Below, piece by piece: positions 52,994-57,834 of a DNA stretch of 57,834 bases (position 1 is its first letter; the number at the start of each line of letters is the position of its first letter). The notes under the pieces were generated by a model. It searched no databases. It was not told the origin of the DNA and saw nothing but the letters and a program-made list of their open reading frames with translations. Origin of the DNA: JAAYJR01 sp964563975 (lineage in GTDB: Bacteria > Bacteroidota > Bacteroidia > Bacteroidales > Prolixibacteraceae); assembly GCA_964563975.1 (NCBI GenBank), contig CAZLZJ010000007.1:1-57834 (forward strand). Direction: 5' to 3'. The translations under genes and the position numbers were made by a program.

Positions 52994-54358
52994 TTGAAAA
53001 AGATATTTTTCACAGTAATACTTTTTTCTGTTGCAATAATAAATGTTAAAGCACAGTCTGCAAGGCTTCCTGATTTTAAATGGAGTAATTGTCACTATTA
53101 TGATATGGAGGTTGGGGAGTCAATATTTTTTAATGATGTTAAAGTTACCTTGTTGAAGATAGAAAATCATTATAATCTGGTTAAGATAGGAGACGATACA
53201 CTTGAATTAAAAGTTGCAAGGCGCTCTCCGGCGGTTTCTATTAGGGGGAACAGGATATTTGTTGCAGATAATAAAAATGTAAAAGGCTTATCCGGAAATG
53301 CTTTTATGCACGGATTGCTGACAAAAGATGCATTGATATGCCTCTGTAAAGCAGGAGTTCCCATGCTTGATACAGATAGATATATTTTTCCGGTTTGTTT
53401 TAATGATGGTTTTTTATGGTCGTCTGAAGAGGAGAGTTATATGTTTTCGTTTCCGGGAGATGGTCAAAATGACGTATATCCGGGTATCGGTATCGACCTT
53501 CATGATGCAAAAGGAGTGGATAAACATTGGCTGACGGCTATAGAAAATTCAAATGTTGTATGGATTTCAGGAGAGCTGTCCGAAAATGATGATAACTCTG
53601 TATGTGTCCTTTTGGAAAGTGAATCTCAGTCTGAAATTTTTTATATATACAATAAAGTTTATAAAAGAAGTTTATCAGTGAAAAAAGGCAGGAAGTTAGC
53701 AAAAGGAGATATTATCGGCACAGCATGGGGTGACCCGTTATGGGGACATCTGCAGTTTGGAATAGTTAGATGTGATACAATTCCGCTGCCTTCTGACGTT
53801 TTCAGTAATTTAATAAATGGATTTCCACAGTTATATGAATTATACTTTAAAGATGACTTTTATCATATAAGACAATATAGCAAAGGCAGGATAAATTTTG
53901 GAAAGCCGGATTACCAGTGCGGTAATCGCAAAAACAGCCAGGAATTTGAAGTGTATGAGGGTAAAGGGTGGTTAACCGGGAAATGGAATATTGCTGATAA
54001 AGTTGAGTTTGTGACTGATGGAATTGACGGCAATGTGCGATTGAGAAAAATAATGTTCAGGGGTACAGGTGCTGAATGTGAAAATCCATTAAACTATTTT
54101 GATTATGAGATAAGCGTTCCGAACGGGACCTACAGGATCAGGGCAAAAGCCGGAGATATATTTTCAGATACCTGGCAAAAGATTGAGTTTGAAGGAGTCA
54201 GGCCGTTTACCTTATCTCTTAAAGCCGGAGAATTTGATTGGACTACAGAGAGGATTGCTGAAGTAAATGACAGACGGCTGACTGTCAGAATTTATCTTGA
54301 TGAGGATAATAAAACAGTTGCAGGATTGAGTGAGATTGTTTTTCAAAAAGCTAAATAA
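52994..54358 (+). CDS. Secreted protein with degenerate M23-like domain and C-terminal beta domain
   Basis: Not clearly recognised. A signal peptide ends at VKAQ (about residue 20). A stretch at roughly 165-265 follows the M23 (LytM) outline: GIGIDLHD where HxGxD is usual, YIYNKVYKRSLSVKKGRKLAKGDIIGTAWG and HLQFGI in place of the zinc motif HLHFxI. The second His is Gln, so peptidase activity is doubtful. The last 130 residues (about 325-454) are a malectin- or CBM-like beta domain (SVPNGTYRIRAKAGD, TLSLKAGEFD). It may bind cell-wall glycan or plant polysaccharide. The start ATG is at 52994. Confidence 0.55.
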   Translation: MKKIFFTVILFSVAIINVKAQSARLPDFKWSNCHYYDMEVGESIFFNDVKVTLLKIENHYNLVKIGDDTLELKVARRSPAVSIRGNRIFVADNKNVKGLSGNAFMHGLLTKDALICLCKAGVPMLDTDRYIFPVCFNDGFLWSSEEESYMFSFPGDGQNDVYPGIGIDLHDAKGVDKHWLTAIENSNVVWISGELSENDDNSVCVLLESESQSEIFYIYNKVYKRSLSVKKGRKLAKGDIIGTAWGDPLWGHLQFGIVRCDTIPLPSDVFSNLINGFPQLYELYFKDDFYHIRQYSKGRINFGKPDYQCGNRKNSQEFEVYEGKGWLTGKWNIADKVEFVTDGIDGNVRLRKIMFRGTGAECENPLNYFDYEISVPNGTYRIRAKAGDIFSDTWQKIEFEGVRPFTLSLKAGEFDWTTERIAEVNDRRLTVRIYLDEDNKTVAGLSEIVFQKAK

Positions 54359-54383
54359 TTTTGTACACAGTAAAATATTTTAC
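54356..54383 (+). promoter_or_regulatory. -7 box and 14-base palindrome before the sigma-factor gene
   Basis: TAATTTTG at 54356-54363 has a TTG (54336-54338) 17 bases upstream. A perfect palindrome GTAAAATATTTTAC at 54370-54383 lies right at the expected RNA start and could be an operator. It may equally reflect AT-rich chance. Confidence 0.4.
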
Positions 54384-54415
54384 TATTTTAGTTTCATACT
54401 TTAAGCCAATAAAAA

Positions 54416-55003
54416 GTGGATCTATTGACTAACCGTGAATACCGGCAATTAATATGGGAAAAGTTCAGAGCAGGCGATCGCTGCGCTTTTGAAACAATCT
54501 ATAATGAGTATATTGATATTTTGTATTCTTACGGATCCAGGATTACATCCGACAGGTCACTGCTTTTAGATTCTATTCAGGATATGTTTGTTGAAATATA
54601 CACTTATGGCAAATCTTTAAATAAGCCGGAGTCGCTTGAGTTTTATCTGATTAAGACTCTGAAGCATATATTAATAAAAAAGCTGCGTGAAAAAAATCGT
54701 TTTACCCATCCTGAACAATTACCCGATTTTTTTGATCTTAAATTTTCACTTGAGCAGGAGGCGCAGGAGGTTAAAGAAGAGAATATAGTTTTATTGCAGA
54801 AAGAGCTCCTTTCGCTTGATTCTGCAAAAAGGGAGCTTCTTTTTCTTAAGTTCAACAGTGGTTTGACTTATAATGAAATCGGGCAGTTGTTAGGGATTAA
54901 ACCTGATACAGTAAAAAAACAGGTGTACAGGTTATTGGATTATCTGAAGGGCAAGCTCGCAAAAAAAATAGTTAATTTATTTATACTGAGTTTCAGGGTA
55001 TAA
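54416..55003 (+). CDS. ECF-type RNA polymerase sigma factor
   Basis: Sigma-70 family member of 195 residues with GTG start at 54416. Region 2 is AFETIYNEYIDILYSYGSRI, then RSLLLDSIQDMFVEIYTY; region 4 is LDSAKRELLFLKFNSGLTYN and the helix-turn-helix LLGIKPDTVKKQVYRLLDYL. Bacteroidota use many such factors to control SusCD glycan loci with a FecR-like anti-sigma. No FecR gene or SusCD pair follows here; the next gene is the rhamnosidase. It may be an orphan factor. Confidence 0.88.
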   Translation: MDLLTNREYRQLIWEKFRAGDRCAFETIYNEYIDILYSYGSRITSDRSLLLDSIQDMFVEIYTYGKSLNKPESLEFYLIKTLKHILIKKLREKNRFTHPEQLPDFFDLKFSLEQEAQEVKEENIVLLQKELLSLDSAKRELLFLKFNSGLTYNEIGQLLGIKPDTVKKQVYRLLDYLKGKLAKKIVNLFILSFRV

Positions 55004-55042
55004 AAACCAACATAGCACCCGGCTTTAATAAACTTTTGCAAC

Positions 55043-55050
55043 TAAATTTG
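55043..55050 (+). promoter_or_regulatory. Putative -7 box for the rhamnosidase gene
   Basis: TAAATTTG fits TAnnTTTG and lies 25 bases before the ATG at 55076. The -33 position has no good TTTG match, so the site is tentative. Confidence 0.35.
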
Positions 55051-55075
55051 AGGATATCTGATAAATATAAATAAA

Positions 55076-57834
55076 ATGAATCAAATAAGTAATATCATCA
55101 TTTCAGTGCTGCTTGTTTTATGCGGCATAATAATTTCCGGTTCTCTTTCTGCACAGGATATTAAGGCATGCAGTCTGAAGGTGGAATATATGGAGGATCC
55201 GGCAGGAGTGAATATTCCTGATCCGCGGTTATCCTGGATCCCCGTCAGTTCAGCAAGAGGATCTGAGCAGTCTGCCTGGCAAATTGAAGTTGCCGGATCT
55301 GTAGAAAACTTATTGAACAGTGGCCCTAAAGTTTGGGATACAGGTAAGACCCGGTCATCAAATTCTGTTAATATAGTTTATGAAGGGCAGCCCTTAGAAA
55401 CCGGGCAAACCTATTTTTGGCGTGTAAGGTTATGGGACAAAAACGGAGAAGCCGGAGTATGGAGTGATATTGCCGGTTTTCATGTAGGTCCAATGAATAA
55501 TTCAGATTGGCATGGTAAGTGGATTGGTCCTGCGGATATAAAAAATTCTTCTCCGATCCTGCGCAGGGAATTTTCACTTAACAAACCTGTGGCTGAAGCT
55601 TATGCTTATATTGTCGGATTAGGATATTATGAGCTGTATTTAAATGGAGAGAAAGTTGGAGATCATGTGTTGGATCCCGGTACAACTGATTATTCCAAAA
55701 GAGTGCTATATTCTGCCTATGATGTTACCGATTATCTGAAATCAGGCAGTAATGCAGTTGGAGCATGGCTTGGCAACGGGTGGTTTATTCATCGTATGCG
55801 CAAACAGTATGAGGATCGGTGCCAGATGATATTCCAGTTAATCGTTAAACATACAGATGGAAGTGTTACCATGGTTGTTTCTGATGAAGATTGGAAAGTG
55901 AGTGAAAGCCCTGTTGTGGAGAATAGTATTTATGATGGCGAGATTTATGATGCCAGAAAAGAAAAATCCGGATGGAATATTGCAGGTTATGATGATTCAG
56001 GATGGAAAAATGCAATTCAGGTAAAAGTTCCTGCAGGGCGAAAAATTGATTCCCAGCTAATGCCCCCTATGAGGGTTGTGGCAACATTAAGGGCAGTAAG
56101 AATGTGGGAGCCTGTTGAGGGCATTTATCTCTATGATTTTGGACAGGATATTACCGGGTGGCCGCGCATTAAAGTAAAAGGGGGTGAAGGGAACGAGGTG
56201 TTGATTCGTACCTCACCAACAACGATGCAGAGTATTGCTATAATGAAGAATCAGCCTGTTGCCGGGTTAACGGACACATTGGATATAAGTCCGAATCGCT
56301 CATCTAAAGCACGCAATATATATATCTTAAAGGGAGATAATGAAGGAGAGATTTATGAACCTCGTTTTACATACCAGGGCTTTCGTTATGTACAATTGGA
56401 AGGCTACCCCGGTGAACCTGATCTTACAACAGTTGAGGCAAGGGTGGTTTATTCAGATGTTCCCGTGGAAGGGACATTTAGCTGTTCAAACTCTTTGTTG
56501 AATCAAATTCACAGTAATATTATCTGGGGACAACTTACCAATCTGCATAGTGTTCCTACCGATACGCCTCACAGAGATGAGAGATTGGGGTGGATGGGTG
56601 ATGGTCATCTTACAGCAGAAGAGGCAATTTTGAATTTTGATATGGCAGCTTTTTATACAAAGTGGCTTAAAGATATTCAGGATGACCAGAATGAGAATGG
56701 CAGTGTTCCCGATTTTGTTCCCCATGCCACTGGAGGATCTTTGGAAGGCACACCTGCCTGGCAGGTTGCATATCCTTTGCTGGTAAATTATATGTATCGC
56801 TATTATAATGATAAGCGAATTGTAGAACAGCATTTTAACAGTCTTGACAAATGGATGGGTTATATGAAATCCATATCAGAAAATATGATAATACATAAGG
56901 GCAGGGGTGACTGGGTGCCGCCAAGATTAGCCTATAGTCCGCGTGATAATTCAGTTTCAATAACCTCTACCGGCTATTTTTATGAAAGCGCAGTAATTAT
57001 GTCAGAGCTTGCTGATCTTTTAGGTAATGATATTAAGGTTCAGGAGTATAAAAAGTTGGCAGCAGAGATAAAAGAGGCTTTTAATAAAAAGTATTTTAAC
57101 CCGGATGATCATACTTACGGAACAGGCTCCCAGACCAGCATTGCATTCCCTCTTTATGCCGGTATTGTTGATGATAATGTTGCGGACAAAGTTGCCAACA
57201 GCCTTGCAAAACGGATAAGCTTTGACGAAGGGCACCTTCAGACAGGAATATTGGGTACAAAAGCCCTGGTACAGGTTCTTCCAAAGTTTGGGATGGATGA
57301 GGTGCTATATAATATGGCAGCAACAGTTAAGTTTCCGGGTTGGGGATATATGGTTGCCAAAGGCGCCACAACATTGTGGGAGCGTTGGGGAGGGTATCGT
57401 TACTTTGACGCAGCAATGAATTCGCTCAACCATATTATGTTTGGCAGTATCGATGAGTTTTTCTATAAGGATATTGCCGGCATTCGCCCTCTGAAGCCGG
57501 GATTCGAAGAGATAAGTATAGCTCCAAAAATATCAGGTGACCTGAAATCAGCCGGTGCATCAGTCCGCACAGTGAAAGGCCGGGTCTCTTCATCATGGGA
57601 AAAAGTTGGAAATTCAACTATTTTAAATGTGGAAATACCTGTTGGCAGTAGTGCGATAATAAAAATACCGGCGGGAACCCGTAACGGATATAACAGGCTT
57701 TATGAATCGGGTGTACTGATATGGGAAAACGGCAAATTGGTGCAACAGATGGACGGGATCGGCAAAATAAAGGAAACCGATAGCAACATTGAGGTAGAAA
57801 CAGGTTCCGGATCTTATGGTTTTAGGTTGAATAA
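55076..57834 (+). CDS. Secreted alpha-L-rhamnosidase (GH78), cut at the window edge
   Basis: Releases terminal rhamnose from plant or microbial glycans. The frame opens at ATG 55076 and runs past the last base (919 complete codons plus two bases). A signal peptide ends at LSAQD. N-terminal beta domains (SLKVEYMEDPAGV, then the galactose-binding-like GLGYYELYLNGEKVGD) precede the (alpha/alpha)6 barrel, where DTPHRDERLGWMGDGH holds the likely general acid Glu502 and TTLWERWGG holds the likely base Glu769. A C-terminal beta domain (IAGIRPLKPGFEEISIAP) is also seen, so only the last few residues are missing. The sigma factor gene upstream may control it. Confidence 0.93.
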   Translation, partial: MNQISNIIISVLLVLCGIIISGSLSAQDIKACSLKVEYMEDPAGVNIPDPRLSWIPVSSARGSEQSAWQIEVAGSVENLLNSGPKVWDTGKTRSSNSVNIVYEGQPLETGQTYFWRVRLWDKNGEAGVWSDIAGFHVGPMNNSDWHGKWIGPADIKNSSPILRREFSLNKPVAEAYAYIVGLGYYELYLNGEKVGDHVLDPGTTDYSKRVLYSAYDVTDYLKSGSNAVGAWLGNGWFIHRMRKQYEDRCQMIFQLIVKHTDGSVTMVVSDEDWKVSESPVVENSIYDGEIYDARKEKSGWNIAGYDDSGWKNAIQVKVPAGRKIDSQLMPPMRVVATLRAVRMWEPVEGIYLYDFGQDITGWPRIKVKGGEGNEVLIRTSPTTMQSIAIMKNQPVAGLTDTLDISPNRSSKARNIYILKGDNEGEIYEPRFTYQGFRYVQLEGYPGEPDLTTVEARVVYSDVPVEGTFSCSNSLLNQIHSNIIWGQLTNLHSVPTDTPHRDERLGWMGDGHLTAEEAILNFDMAAFYTKWLKDIQDDQNENGSVPDFVPHATGGSLEGTPAWQVAYPLLVNYMYRYYNDKRIVEQHFNSLDKWMGYMKSISENMIIHKGRGDWVPPRLAYSPRDNSVSITSTGYFYESAVIMSELADLLGNDIKVQEYKKLAAEIKEAFNKKYFNPDDHTYGTGSQTSIAFPLYAGIVDDNVADKVANSLAKRISFDEGHLQTGILGTKALVQVLPKFGMDEVLYNMAATVKFPGWGYMVAKGATTLWERWGGYRYFDAAMNSLNHIMFGSIDEFFYKDIAGIRPLKPGFEEISIAPKISGDLKSAGASVRTVKGRVSSSWEKVGNSTILNVEIPVGSSAIIKIPAGTRNGYNRLYESGVLIWENGKLVQQMDGIGKIKETDSNIEVETGSGSYGFRLN

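Noticed and set aside
1..57834. CRISPR arrays, tRNA genes, insertion sequences, prophage
   Set aside because: No regular repeat-spacer pattern, cloverleaf, transposase or phage gene was seen in either strand.

Overview
The window reads as a chromosomal segment of a Bacteroidota bacterium, most like the Bacteroidales/Marinilabiliales side. Supporting signs are AT-rich DNA, few Shine-Dalgarno sites, several matches to the Bacteroidota sigma-factor -7 box (TAnnTTTG, twice with TTTG 18 bases upstream), lineage-typical proteins (447-residue signal peptidase, DUF2027-Smr protein, fused CysN/CysC, DUF1080 lipoprotein, acetyl-type MetA) and characteristic gene neighbours (AMP nucleosidase/HolA/HsdR-N-like protein; DapB/LepB/WbqC). 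A 100-N gap flanked by an identical 55-base overlap indicates a scaffolded short-read, probably metagenomic, assembly. I see no tRNA, CRISPR array, insertion sequence, prophage or complete defence system, so this is mostly core genome.

Layout. 0.4-1.5 kb: ribosomal genes rpsF-rpsR-rplI (minus). 1.6-5.2 kb: a three-gene biotin-dependent acyl-CoA carboxylase operon (minus). 5.8-13 kb: a zinc alcohol dehydrogenase, a methyltransferase, an MFS exporter, then a minus-strand trio of secreted proteins (two-domain alpha/beta hydrolase, DUF1080 lipoprotein, ADPRM-like phosphoesterase). 13.3-16 kb: queA, a DUF2027/Smr protein and the RNase P RNA gene. 16-22 kb: a sulfate-activation operon (SLC13 permease, cysD, cysNC) ending in a UDP-glucuronate 4-epimerase-like gene. 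22-32.8 kb: a histidine kinase, a DivIC/FtsB-like protein, YqgE, rhomboid protease, holA, AMP nucleosidase, an orphan HsdR-N-like nuclease domain, an acetyltransferase, a GT2 fusion protein, recR and malic enzyme. 33-38.5 kb: dapB-lepB-lapA-wbqC facing aminopeptidase P and a NUDIX hydrolase. 38.5-41.5 kb: an esterase interrupted only by the assembly artefact, an SDR oxidoreductase and an aldose 1-epimerase lipoprotein. 41.6-44.8 kb: thrS-infC-rpmI-rplT (minus). 45-48 kb: DPP-IV-like peptidase and PIG-L deacetylase. 48.2-50.8 kb: metY-metA behind a structured leader. 51-51.6 kb: an RRM protein and a cold-shock protein behind a long leader. 51.7-57.8 kb: B3/4 protein, acyltransferase, an unusual M23-like secreted protein, a sigma factor, and a GH78 alpha-L-rhamnosidase cut by the window edge.

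How genes work together. The sulfate permease with CysD/CysNC would activate sulfate, and MetA/MetY would fix sulfide into homocysteine, although no APS/PAPS or sulfite reductase lies in the window. The kinase half of CysNC has lost two key motif residues, so PAPS production by this protein is doubtful. The sigma factor and rhamnosidase at the right edge may begin a glycan-utilisation locus.

Most interesting signals: a probable AUA (or AUU) start for infC, the altered APS-kinase domain, a multi-hairpin leader before metY, an orphan minus-strand terminator at 5.4 kb, and the tightness of all six convergent gene junctions (overlap or 22 bases at most). I found nothing I would call a clear new multi-gene system.
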